Shown here in pieces: positions 7,769 through 15,611 of a stretch of DNA of 35,127 nucleotides. The notes beneath the pieces were generated by a model, which saw only the letters and a list, made by a program, of their open reading frames with translations, was not told the origin of the DNA and ran no database searches. Numbering within the stretch: position 1 is the first letter of the stretch; the number at the start of each line of letters is the position of its first letter. The translations under genes were made by a program, and so were the position numbers. Location: assembly GCA_035430005.1 (NCBI GenBank), contig DAOMFV010000049.1, forward strand, positions 1 through 35,127, in the 5' to 3' direction. Origin of the DNA: JAEUIE01 sp035430005 (GTDB lineage: Bacteria; Planctomycetota; Planctomycetia; Gemmatales; HRBIN36).

Positions 7769-8992
7769 ATGACCTCTCCCACGACAGCCTACATTCACGC
7801 CAACGTCGCCACGATGGATTCCCGCCATCCTGCGGCTTATGGCACGCTCGTGGATCATGCTGTCGTCGTTCGTGACGGTCTCATCACCGCCATCGTTTCG
7901 AGCCATGACCTCAAGTCTGTTCAAGCCGATGTTATACACGATGTAAAAGGTCGATGGATCACCCCCGGCCTCATTGATTGCCATACCCATCTGATCTTCG
8001 GTGGCACCCGTGTCAAAGAGTGGGAGCAACGTCTTATCGGCGTTCCGTACACCGAGATCGCCAAACAAGGTGGCGGCATTCTCAACACCGTTCGCAGCAC
8101 TCGTGCTCTGAGCGAAGAAGAACTCTTTCAGGTCTCACTGCCACGAGCCAAAGCGATGCTAGCCGAGGGGGTGACCACGCTGGAGATCAAATCGGGCTAT
8201 GGGCTGACTCTTGATGATGAACTCAAGATGTTGAAGGTCGCCCGGCGTATTGGCGAGACGCTGCCCATCGAGATTTCAAGAACCCTGCTCGCTGCCCATT
8301 CGGTTCCTCCAGAATATGCAGGTCGTGCCGATGACTACGTTGATCTGATCGTTCATCAAATCATTCCCCGCGTCGCTGCTGAGAAGTTAGCTGAAGCGGT
8401 CGATGTCTTCTGCGAGAAGATCGCCTTCAATGTCGCCCAGTCGCAGCGCATCTGGCAGGCAGCCCGGCATCATGGCCTCGCTGTGAAGGGGCACGTCGAG
8501 CAACTCTCCAACCTGCATGGCACCGCAGCACTATCCCAGTTCCAGCCCTGGTCAGCCGATCACCTCGAATATCTCGACGATGCCGGTGTTGAAGCCCTCG
8601 CCTCCTCGGGCTCGGTGGCTGTGCTGCTCACGGGGGCCTACTACTTCCTTCGTGAAACGCAGAAGCCCCCCGTCGAGAAGCTGCGTCAGATGAAAGTACC
8701 GATGGCGGTGGCGACCGACTTCAACCCAGGCACCTCGCCCTTCTCGTCCATTCGATTAGCGATGAATATGGCTTGCGTCCTCTTTGGCCTGACACCTGAA
8801 GGAGCGCTCGCCGGTGCCACCAGGGTTGCCGCCAAAGCTCTGGGTCGAGATGCGACGCACGGCACCATCACCGTCGGCAAGAAAGCTGACTTGTTGGTCT
8901 GGAACATCGATCACCCCGCTGAGATCGTCTGCTCCCTGGGCGTCAATCGACTAGCCACCCGCATCTATCGAGGCAACCATGACATCACCTGA
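7769..8992 (+). CDS. hutI: Imidazolonepropionase (407 aa)
   Basis: This enzyme hydrolyses 4-imidazolone-5-propionate to N-formimino-L-glutamate, the third step of histidine breakdown, in the cytoplasm. It is an amidohydrolase-superfamily protein with the metal site visible: His72 and His74 in CHTHLIFGG, His242 in KGHVEQL, and Asp317 in VATDFNPG; His265 in SADHLEY is a further catalytic candidate. KSGYGL near 141 is typical of HutI. The ATG at 7769 was chosen because AAGGA lies at 7757-7761 with 7-nt spacing. The reading frame is open back to a GTG at 7658, but that adds a basic, non-homologous extension. It is the first gene of the hut operon; its last 14 nt overlap hutG. Confidence 0.95.
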   Translation: MTSPTTAYIHANVATMDSRHPAAYGTLVDHAVVVRDGLITAIVSSHDLKSVQADVIHDVKGRWITPGLIDCHTHLIFGGTRVKEWEQRLIGVPYTEIAKQGGGILNTVRSTRALSEEELFQVSLPRAKAMLAEGVTTLEIKSGYGLTLDDELKMLKVARRIGETLPIEISRTLLAAHSVPPEYAGRADDYVDLIVHQIIPRVAAEKLAEAVDVFCEKIAFNVAQSQRIWQAARHHGLAVKGHVEQLSNLHGTAALSQFQPWSADHLEYLDDAGVEALASSGSVAVLLTGAYYFLRETQKPPVEKLRQMKVPMAVATDFNPGTSPFSSIRLAMNMACVLFGLTPEGALAGATRVAAKALGRDATHGTITVGKKADLLVWNIDHPAEIVCSLGVNRLATRIYRGNHDIT

Positions 8993-9926
8993 TAGATGGA
9001 AAGGCCGGGATGATACGGCAAACGAGGGCACACGGGCCCAGCGCTGGCATCAGCAGATACAGCCCTGGCAGACCAACTCTCCCCCCGGCATCACCCTCGT
9101 CGGCTTTGGTTGCGACGAAGGGGTGCGACGCAATCAGGGCCGCATCGGAGCAGCCTCCGCACCGTCGACTATTCGTCAGGCCCTAAGCAACCTCGCCTGG
9201 CATCAGACGACACCCGTCTATGATTATGGTGATGTTCAATCTCAGCCGAGTGAACTCGAAGCTGCCCAACAGGCATTGGGCGAGCAAATCGCATCGCTAC
9301 TGAAGGCAGGTCAACGCCCCCTTATTATGGGGGGTGGCCATGAAACTGCCTGGGGTACCTTTCAAGGCCTCGTCGCCCACGTCCCTCAAAAGACCATCGG
9401 TATCATCAACATCGATGCCCACTTCGACCTCCGCCCCAGCCCCGTGCCCCACTCCGGCACCCCCTTCGCCCAGATGGCTGACTGGTGCCAGGCTCATGGC
9501 CGGCCCTTCCACTATCTGTGCCTGGGCATCGCTGAAGCAGCCAACACTGCTGCACTTTTTGACAGAGCTACCTCACTGCGAGCCAACTGGGTCACTGACG
9601 AAGAACTGTCCCTGGATCGATACACGAATGTGTTGAGCACCATCCAGACGCTGATCAACCAGGTGGATGTGGTCTATCTCAGCATTGACCTCGACGTTCT
9701 ACCTCTTTCCATCATGAGTGCCGTCAGCGCTCCTGCACCGGTGGGCGTTGCTCTGGAAGTCGTGCTGCGGCTCGTCAGCCTTATCGCTCAATCGGGCAAA
9801 CTGATTGTCTCTGATGTAGTGGAATACAACCCCCAGCTCGATCACGATCAAGCCGGTGCCCGAGTGGCTGCCCGTATCCTCTGGCACCTGGCACGGCATT
9901 GGCAACCTCTCCGAGTTTCACCATGA
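8979..9926 (+). CDS. hutG: Formimidoylglutamase, arginase family (315 aa)
   Basis: Hydrolyses N-formimino-L-glutamate to L-glutamate and formamide. It is a ureohydrolase (arginase/agmatinase) family member with the binuclear-manganese ligands in place: His121 in MGGGHE, Asp146, His148 and Asp150 in NIDAHFDLR, and Asp237 and Asp239 in LSIDLDVLP. The downstream SAVSAPAP matches the formiminoglutamase subgroup rather than arginase proper. Position between hutI and hutU makes the assignment firm. The start lies inside the end of hutI and the stop overlaps the hutU start by 4 nt (ATGA), so translation is probably coupled. This is the one-step (formamide-releasing) route, not the two-step HutF/formylglutamate route. 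Confidence 0.93.
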   Translation: MTSPDRWKGRDDTANEGTRAQRWHQQIQPWQTNSPPGITLVGFGCDEGVRRNQGRIGAASAPSTIRQALSNLAWHQTTPVYDYGDVQSQPSELEAAQQALGEQIASLLKAGQRPLIMGGGHETAWGTFQGLVAHVPQKTIGIINIDAHFDLRPSPVPHSGTPFAQMADWCQAHGRPFHYLCLGIAEAANTAALFDRATSLRANWVTDEELSLDRYTNVLSTIQTLINQVDVVYLSIDLDVLPLSIMSAVSAPAPVGVALEVVLRLVSLIAQSGKLIVSDVVEYNPQLDHDQAGARVAARILWHLARHWQPLRVSP

Positions 9927-11605
9927 CCACTAACAATCGCATTGACTCCACACGCAAGATTTGCGCCCCTCGAGGCACGACCCTATCCTGCAAATCGTGG
10001 CTGACCGAAGCGCCGATGCGCATGCTGATGAACAATCTCGATGCTGAGGTAGCGGAACGCCCTACGGAACTGGTCGTCTATGGAGGCATCGGGCGGGCGG
10101 CCCGCAACTGGGAATGCTTCGACAAGATCGTCGAAGTGCTGAAGCGTCTCGAAGCAGACGAAACGCTGCTCATCCAATCGGGCAAACCCGTCGGCGTGTT
10201 CAGGACCCATGCCGACGCACCGAGAGTGCTGCTGGCCAACTCCAACCTCGTCCCCCACTGGGCCAACTGGGAACACTTTCATCACCTCGACAAACTTGGC
10301 CTCATGATGTATGGCCAGATGACGGCCGGCAGTTGGATCTACATTGGCACCCAGGGCATCGTGCAAGGGACTTACGAAACCTTCGTCTCGATGGGTAAGA
10401 AGCACTTCGCCGGCAACGTGCAGGGCAAGTGGATACTCACCGGCGGCCTCGGCGGCATGGGAGGAGCTCAACCGCTTGCAGGCACCATGGCCGGGTTCAG
10501 TGTGCTTGCCGTAGAGTGCGACGAGACCCGCATCGACTTCCGCCTGCGCACCAGATACCTCGATAAGAAGGCAGCCACGTTGGATGAAGCGCTGGCAATG
10601 CTTGACGAAGCCCGGAAAGCTGGTCGTGCTGTTTCCATCGGTCTGCTCGGCAACGCTGCTGATGTCTTTCAGGAGATTGTGAAGCGAAAGATTCAGCCCG
10701 ATGCGGTCACCGATCAGACCAGCGCTCACGATCCCCTTAATGGTTATCTTCCTCAAGGCTGGACCCTCGCTCAGTGCAAGCAGGAACGGGAACAACACCC
10801 CGACAAGGTGATTCAAGCGGCAAAGGCATCGATGGCAGTGCAGGTGCAGGCGATGCTCGAACTCCAGAAGCGCGGAGCAGCCACCTTCGATTATGGCAAC
10901 AACATCAGGCAGATGGCCTACGAAACCGGCGTCAAGAACGCCTTCGACTTCCCCGGCTTCGTGCCTGCCTACGTTCGCCCCCTCTTTTGCGAAGGCATCG
11001 GCCCGTTCCGCTGGGTCGCGCTGTCGGGCAACACCGAAGACATCTACCGCACCGATGCTAGGGTGATGGAACTCATGCCCGATAACCCGGCACTCCATCG
11101 CTGGTTGAAGATGGCACGGGAACGCATTCAGTTCCAGGGGCTGCCCGCCCGCATCTGTTGGGTTGGCCTCAAGGATCGTGCCCGGCTCGGCCTCGCCTTT
11201 AATGAAATGGTGGCCAGGGGTGAAGTCGATGCCCCGATTGTTATCGGCAGAGATCACCTCGACTCGGGCTCCGTCGCCAGCCCCAACCGTGAGACAGAAA
11301 GCATGATGGATGGTTCGGATGCAGTCTCCGATTGGCCGCTGCTCAACGCTCTGCTCAACACCGCTTCCGGAGCCACGTGGGTATCGCTGCATAATGGTGG
11401 CGGCGTTGGGATGGGCTTCAGCCAACATGCCGGCGTGGTCATCGTTTGCGATGGCACTGAAGCAGCGGCCCAGCGAATCAAGCGGGTACTGTGGAACGAC
11501 CCAGCCACCGGGGTGATGCGCCATGCCGATGCCGGGTATGAGCTGGCCCAGCAAACAGCCCGCCAGCAGAAGCTCGATCTTCCGATGCTGGGAGGCGCGC
11601 GATGA
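9923..11605 (+). CDS. hutU: Urocanate hydratase (560 aa)
   Basis: Converts urocanate to 4-imidazolone-5-propionate using tightly bound NAD+, the second step of the pathway. The sequence matches urocanase along its whole length: the opening APRGTTLSCKSW, VYGGIGRAARNWECFD, the Gly-rich NAD-binding stretch TGGLGGMGGAQPLA, DQTSAHDPLNGYLP, and the C-terminal HNGGGVGMGFSQHAG. Length is normal for the family (about 550-560). The ATG at 9923 overlaps the hutG stop in ATGA. A TTG at 9899 would add 8 residues and is less likely. The stop overlaps the hutH start, again ATGA. Confidence 0.97.
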   Translation: MTTNNRIDSTRKICAPRGTTLSCKSWLTEAPMRMLMNNLDAEVAERPTELVVYGGIGRAARNWECFDKIVEVLKRLEADETLLIQSGKPVGVFRTHADAPRVLLANSNLVPHWANWEHFHHLDKLGLMMYGQMTAGSWIYIGTQGIVQGTYETFVSMGKKHFAGNVQGKWILTGGLGGMGGAQPLAGTMAGFSVLAVECDETRIDFRLRTRYLDKKAATLDEALAMLDEARKAGRAVSIGLLGNAADVFQEIVKRKIQPDAVTDQTSAHDPLNGYLPQGWTLAQCKQEREQHPDKVIQAAKASMAVQVQAMLELQKRGAATFDYGNNIRQMAYETGVKNAFDFPGFVPAYVRPLFCEGIGPFRWVALSGNTEDIYRTDARVMELMPDNPALHRWLKMARERIQFQGLPARICWVGLKDRARLGLAFNEMVARGEVDAPIVIGRDHLDSGSVASPNRETESMMDGSDAVSDWPLLNALLNTASGATWVSLHNGGGVGMGFSQHAGVVIVCDGTEAAAQRIKRVLWNDPATGVMRHADAGYELAQQTARQQKLDLPMLGGAR

Positions 11606-13128
11606 ACACCATCCACCTGACGCCCGGTACCCTGACGCTGGCGGAACTCAAGTCAATCTCGCGCGACACTTCCCTGCGACTGACCTTGTCCCCCGATTGC
11701 TTTGCCGCCATCGATGCTGCCCATGAATGTGTCAAGCGAGTGCTCACCGAAGGCCGCACGGTGTATGGCGTGAACACCGGCTTCGGCTTGCTGGCGAACA
11801 CCCGCATCCATCCAGAGGAGCTCGAACTGCTTCAGCGCAGTATCGTGCTTTCCCATGCAGCCGGGGTCGGCAAGCCTATTGATGAATCGACCGTACGGCT
11901 CATCCTTGCCCTCAAGATCAACAGTCTGGCACGGGGCTACTCCGGTGTGCGTCGGGAACTGATCGAAGCGCTGGTGATGCTGTTTAACGAACAGATCTAC
12001 CCGATTATCCCTGAGAAGGGCTCGGTCGGCGCTTCGGGCGACCTCGCCCCACTCGCTCACCTGGCACTCGTGCTCATCGGCGAAGGGCAAGCCCACCATC
12101 ACGATCAGATCATCACCGGGCAGGAAGCGATGCAGCGCATCGGCCTGGCTGCTTTCACCCTCGCCCCCAAGGAAGGGCTGGCGTTACTCAACGGCACCCA
12201 GGTCTCGACAGCGTTTGCTCTACAAGGCCTGTTCGCCGCTGAGGATATCTTCCATTCCGCTCTCGTTGCTGGGGCAATGTCTGTCGAAGCGGCCCAGGGC
12301 AGCCGCAAGCCCTTCGATGCCCGCATCCATGAGGTGCGTGGACTCTCCGGCCAGAGCGATGTGGCCAAGGTCTATCGAACGCTGCTCGATCATAGCGAGA
12401 TCGAAAAGTCGCATGAGGGGTGTGACAAGGTACAAGATCCCTATTCGCTCCGTTGTCAGCCCCAGGTGATGGGCGCCTGCCTGATGCAGTTGCGACACGC
12501 AGCAGGCATCCTCGCCACCGAAGCCAATGGCGTCTCCGACAATCCGCTCATCTTTGCTGACACCGACGAGATCATCTCTGGCGGCAATTTCCATGCCGAA
12601 CCCGTCGCCCTCGTCGCTGATAACCTGGCCCTCGTCCTTGCTGAGATCGGGTCGCTCTCTGAACGCCGTACCGCCCTGCTCATCGACAAAAACCTTTCGG
12701 GCCTGCCGCCGTTTCTCGTAGAGAATGGTGGCGTCAACTCCGGCTTCATGATCGCTCAGGTGACCGCCGCCGCTTTGGTGAGCGAGAACAAATCGCTGGC
12801 TCACCCAGCCTCGGTCGACAGCATCCCGACCTCAGCCAATCAGGAAGATCACGTCTCGATGGCTACCTACGCTGGTCGACGTCTGCTCGACATGGCGTAC
12901 AACTCCGCCAGCATCGTCGCCATCGAACTGCTCGCCGCCGCTCAGGGGCTCGACTTCCGGCTGCCGTGCAAGACTTCGCCGCTGCTGGAGCAGGCTCGAG
13001 GATTGATCCGCAAGCAGGTCCAGTTCTTCGATCATGACCGCTACTTCGCCCCCGATATTCAGGCGGTCACGGAGTTAGTGCAGAAGGGTTTTTTTAATCA
13101 TCTGGTGCAGCCGACGTTTACTCTGTAG
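11602..13128 (+). CDS. hutH: Histidine ammonia-lyase (508 aa)
   Basis: Removes ammonia from L-histidine to give trans-urocanate, the entry step of the pathway. The MIO prosthetic group forms from Ala144-Ser145-Gly146, seen in the signature GSVGASGDLAPLAHLAL. The catalytic Tyr region TVYGVNTGFG (Tyr55) and NGTQVSTAFAL are also present, and SANQEDHVSM near the end is characteristic. Length is standard. It is the last gene of hutI-hutG-hutU-hutH, joined to hutU by ATGA overlap. The gap after it (13129-13273) contains a 12-bp palindrome TCTTCATGAAGA (13201-13212) and a hairpin at 13260-13279, but no clear rho-independent terminator. Confidence 0.97.
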   Translation: MNTIHLTPGTLTLAELKSISRDTSLRLTLSPDCFAAIDAAHECVKRVLTEGRTVYGVNTGFGLLANTRIHPEELELLQRSIVLSHAAGVGKPIDESTVRLILALKINSLARGYSGVRRELIEALVMLFNEQIYPIIPEKGSVGASGDLAPLAHLALVLIGEGQAHHHDQIITGQEAMQRIGLAAFTLAPKEGLALLNGTQVSTAFALQGLFAAEDIFHSALVAGAMSVEAAQGSRKPFDARIHEVRGLSGQSDVAKVYRTLLDHSEIEKSHEGCDKVQDPYSLRCQPQVMGACLMQLRHAAGILATEANGVSDNPLIFADTDEIISGGNFHAEPVALVADNLALVLAEIGSLSERRTALLIDKNLSGLPPFLVENGGVNSGFMIAQVTAAALVSENKSLAHPASVDSIPTSANQEDHVSMATYAGRRLLDMAYNSASIVAIELLAAAQGLDFRLPCKTSPLLEQARGLIRKQVQFFDHDRYFAPDIQAVTELVQKGFFNHLVQPTFTL

Positions 13129-13259
13129 GAATAGCGCGCATCACAAACGGAGGGCGGTTACATGAGTGGGAGTTTGGTCCAGCTATCACATCGCCCAGCA
13201 TCTTCATGAAGAACCGACTGGATGCCTTTGATGAAGTGCTACATCTACAGGATCACTTT

Positions 13260-13279
13260 TGGTAGAGAGCACTCTACCA
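13260..13279. other. 8-bp hairpin at the 3' junction of convergent genes
   Basis: TGGTAGAG (13260-13267) and CTCTACCA (13272-13279) pair perfectly around AGCA. It includes the stop codon of the minus-strand membrane protein gene and lies 131 nt beyond hutH. No run of U follows in either direction, so a classical terminator is not supported. Confidence 0.4.
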
Positions 13280-14104
13280 CGAAGCCTTCTCGATGGGCAA
13301 GCTTGACCATTCCGCATGGTGCCGTCGTCGATCTGACACGGGCCTGACGAGAAGCCAGGCGAAAAACACGGAAAACACCGCTACGCCGCTCATCATCGGC
13401 ATCATGGAGAAGATGGCGATCCAATGCTCTCGTCCCCAGGGATGAGTGGGCCATTGGGCGATTACGAACGACACCATGAACATCATCAATAGACCAACTC
13501 CACCGCCGATCATCGCCCTCCGTACAGCCGGCACTGCCCACGCTGAAGCAAAAGACTTGAACAAACCGTTCAGGTTCGAGGCGGGAAGTAGCTGCGTACC
13601 TCGGAGCGAGTTTTCGATCCAGCACATCAACAGAGCGATCGCCGACAGAGCCAGGGGTATTTGAATCAACCATAGTGGGATGAGCGGGAAAGCGGAAAAG
13701 ACCGTGATCAATTCCTTGAGCGACCATGGGGTTTTCCATCCCGCCAGGAATAGGCACAAACCCAAGGCAACCAGACAAACCAGTGTTTCCACCCAGACGA
13801 AGCGCCAGGCACTGCACAGCATGGACTCTTCGGGATGGCCTTCAAAGAAACGCCAAATGGCATCAATGGATGGAACCGATTCCTGTAACTGTCCTGTTAC
13901 CTCGAGGGGATTCCCAAATCGCTGAGCCGTGTGCTCGAGGGCAGCACGCTCGTTACTGAACTTCGCTGCTTCTTCCTCAAAGACACCGGTGACATGAGCC
14001 AGCAGTTCCTCCCGCATCTTGCGCTTAAGGGAAGAACTGGCACGAACAGGCCTGACAGCCCTTTCGACGATGATCTTTAACTGGGTTAGACTTGACTCGA
14101 TCAT
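13274..14104 (-). CDS. Multi-pass membrane protein coupled to PadR regulator (276 aa)
   Basis: The ATG at 14104 overlaps the PadR stop as ATGA, which fixes the start. The longer open frame upstream runs through padR in another frame. Residues 1-75 are soluble and helical (SLKRKMREELLAHVTGVFEEEA, then ERAALEHTAQRFGNP), resembling the prefix domain found on PadR-linked permease-like proteins. Four to five hydrophobic segments follow, at about 95-115, 128-165, 200-222 and 232-258. No ATPase or catalytic motif is seen. The expected role is an envelope or stress function controlled by PadR, but this rests on pairing alone. Confidence 0.8.
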   Translation of the reverse strand: MIESSLTQLKIIVERAVRPVRASSSLKRKMREELLAHVTGVFEEEAAKFSNERAALEHTAQRFGNPLEVTGQLQESVPSIDAIWRFFEGHPEESMLCSAWRFVWVETLVCLVALGLCLFLAGWKTPWSLKELITVFSAFPLIPLWLIQIPLALSAIALLMCWIENSLRGTQLLPASNLNGLFKSFASAWAVPAVRRAMIGGGVGLLMMFMVSFVIAQWPTHPWGREHWIAIFSMMPMMSGVAVFSVFFAWLLVRPVSDRRRHHAEWSSLPIEKASW

Positions 14105-14445
14105 ACTGGCGCTCCCATAATGGGCCCAAGAACGCGAACGAATTGCTGCCACTCCACTCGACCAGCGTTGAGCCGGCGTTTCCCCCTGGGAGTCAGCGAA
14201 TAATAACGGCGCCGGGCGCCGCGCCGGCCATGTTGTTCCTTCTCCCAAACTGCCTTGACCAGGCCGGCGGCTTCGAGCCGATAGAGGGCCGGGTAGAGCG
14301 AACCCTCCTTGAGACGCAATTGTCCGCACCCGGCATCTTCCAAACGATGTAGAATCTCCAGGCCATGTGCCTGGCCTGATTCAAGGGTAGAGAGCACCAT
14401 CGTTTCCAGATGCCCCCGCAGTTTGTCACCGTTGATAGCTTCCAT
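14101..14445 (-). CDS. PadR-family transcriptional regulator (114 aa)
   Basis: A single winged-helix domain of PadR type: LETMVLSTLESGQAHGLEILHRLE is the N-terminal helix-turn-helix start, LKEGSLYPALYRLEAAGLVKAVWE contains the recognition helix and wing lead-in, and RRYYSLTPRGKRRL is the conserved wing/C-terminal signature. These proteins usually repress their own operon and bind ligands or sense envelope stress. It is the first gene of a two-gene unit with the membrane protein. A textbook promoter lies immediately upstream with the ATG 6 nt after the -10 box, so the mRNA should be leaderless; there is no Shine-Dalgarno sequence. Confidence 0.93.
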   Translation of the reverse strand: MEAINGDKLRGHLETMVLSTLESGQAHGLEILHRLEDAGCGQLRLKEGSLYPALYRLEAAGLVKAVWEKEQHGRRGARRRYYSLTPRGKRRLNAGRVEWQQFVRVLGPIMGAPV

Positions 14446-14451
14446 ACGTTT

Positions 14452-14480
14452 ATATTAGACTGTCTAGGTATACTGGTCAA
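14452..14480 (-). promoter_or_regulatory. padR promoter with palindromic operator in the spacer
   Basis: On the minus strand, TTGACC (14475-14480), a 17-nt spacer and TAATAT (14452-14457) form a sigma-70-like promoter. Six nt then lead to the ATG at 14445. The spacer and -10 edge hold TAGACAGTCTA (14456-14466), an 11-bp palindrome with 5-bp arms, flanked by TATA on both sides. Autoregulation by PadR is the natural inference. Confidence 0.75.
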
Positions 14481-14556
14481 CAGTAACCTTTTCTACTTAC
14501 TACAGGTTCTGAGATGTTGCCCCTCGTGAACGCCGAAATCGATGGAAGTGATCAGC

Positions 14557-14612
14557 ATTCTGGCCAAATACGACCTATGCTTATTGTTTCCCGGCCCTAT
14601 TCTGGCCACAAT
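14557..14612 (+). promoter_or_regulatory. Direct repeats and possible promoter before the NTF2-like gene
   Basis: ATTCTGGCCA occurs at 14557-14566 and again at 14599-14608, exactly 42 bp apart, or about four helical turns. The second copy lies in and just past the spacer of a weak promoter candidate, TTGTTT (14584-14589), 17 nt, CACAAT (14607-14612). This could be a binding site pair for a regulator. The promoter is only moderately convincing. Confidence 0.35.
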
Positions 14613-14639
14613 GTAGTTACACCTATTGGAGTCTTCATC

Positions 14640-15578
14640 ATGAAGAGAATGTTAGCTACCGCACTATGCACAGCAGTATTGGCGTTGTCATTCATCACGA
14701 TCTACGCTCAGCCACCCGCTGAGTCGAAACCCGCCACTGCACAACCGGCGGCTGGGGCTGATGCCGAAGTGCAGGCCATCCTCAAGCATTACACCGAAGT
14801 CTACAACAAGCACGACGCCAAGGGCCTCTCCGAGTTCTGGGCCGAGCAAGGTTCCTCCACGGACACCGCCACCGGCGACCGCATTGTGGGCCGCGAGGCC
14901 ATCAAGGCTGATTTCGAAGCCACGTTCAAGTTGAACCCCAAGTCACGCCTGTCCGTTCGCCTCAAGAACTACCGCTACATCAAGCCCGATCTGCTTTCGA
15001 TTACCGGCGAAGCCACCATCACCGGCTCCACCGATGACGAGACGAACGTGGTCAACTTCACCACCCTGCTCATGAAGCATGGCGAGAAGTGGCTGGTCGA
15101 AGAAGCGACTGAATCTCCCCTGGCCACCCCAGCCACGCCTTACGATGGCCTCAAGGATCTGGGTTGGCTCGTCGGCAGTTGGAAGGATGATGTCGAAGGC
15201 ATCAACGTCACCAGCGAGATCAAGTGGAGCGACAGCAGGAACTTCCTCCTTCGCAAGTACACCATTGATATGGGCGACGACGCTCCGCAATCGGGCACGC
15301 AGATCATTGCCTGGGATCCCCGCAGCAAGAGCATCCGCAGTTGGACTTTCAGCCACGACGGTTCCTTCGGCGAAGGCGCCTGGTCGCAAAGTGGCAACGA
15401 ATGGCGCGTGAAGTTCAACCACACCAATGCCGATGGCAGCCTGCTCAGCGGCATGCAAATCATGAACAAGACCGACGCTGATACCATCACCGTGCAGGTG
15501 ATTGGCCAGGAAGAAGACGGCGAACCTCAGCCGAACGGGCCGGTGGTCAAGATGATCCGCCAGGCCGGAGCCAAGTAG
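14640..15578 (+). CDS. Secreted NTF2/SnoaL-like domain protein (312 aa)
   Basis: The ATG at 14640 is preceded by GGAG at 14628-14631 (8-nt spacing) and opens with a signal peptide (MKRMLATALCTAVLALSFITIYA). The frame is open further upstream to 14514 but without signal-like sequence. Residues about 40-160 look like the SgcJ/EcaC-type NTF2-like fold (VQAILKHYTEVYNKHDAKGLSEFWAE, then a GREAIKADFE segment). Residues about 165-312 form a second beta-rich domain (WLVGSWKDDVEG, WDPRSKSIRSWTF) like proteins that bind or sense small ligands. No catalytic residues are evident. It lies 33 nt before the repeat protein gene, probably in one transcript. Confidence 0.75.
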   Translation: MKRMLATALCTAVLALSFITIYAQPPAESKPATAQPAAGADAEVQAILKHYTEVYNKHDAKGLSEFWAEQGSSTDTATGDRIVGREAIKADFEATFKLNPKSRLSVRLKNYRYIKPDLLSITGEATITGSTDDETNVVNFTTLLMKHGEKWLVEEATESPLATPATPYDGLKDLGWLVGSWKDDVEGINVTSEIKWSDSRNFLLRKYTIDMGDDAPQSGTQIIAWDPRSKSIRSWTFSHDGSFGEGAWSQSGNEWRVKFNHTNADGSLLSGMQIMNKTDADTITVQVIGQEEDGEPQPNGPVVKMIRQAGAK

Positions 15579-15611
15579 TTTCTCTTCTTCCAAGATCAGC
15601 AAGGTGACATC

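Noticed and set aside
9983..11554. 523-aa open frame antisense to hutU
   Set aside because: It mirrors a complete, well-conserved urocanase gene; long antisense frames are expected from its codon bias, and the translated sequence resembles no family.
13260..13279. Rho-independent terminator for hutH or the membrane protein
   Set aside because: The stem is perfect but no U-tract follows on either strand.
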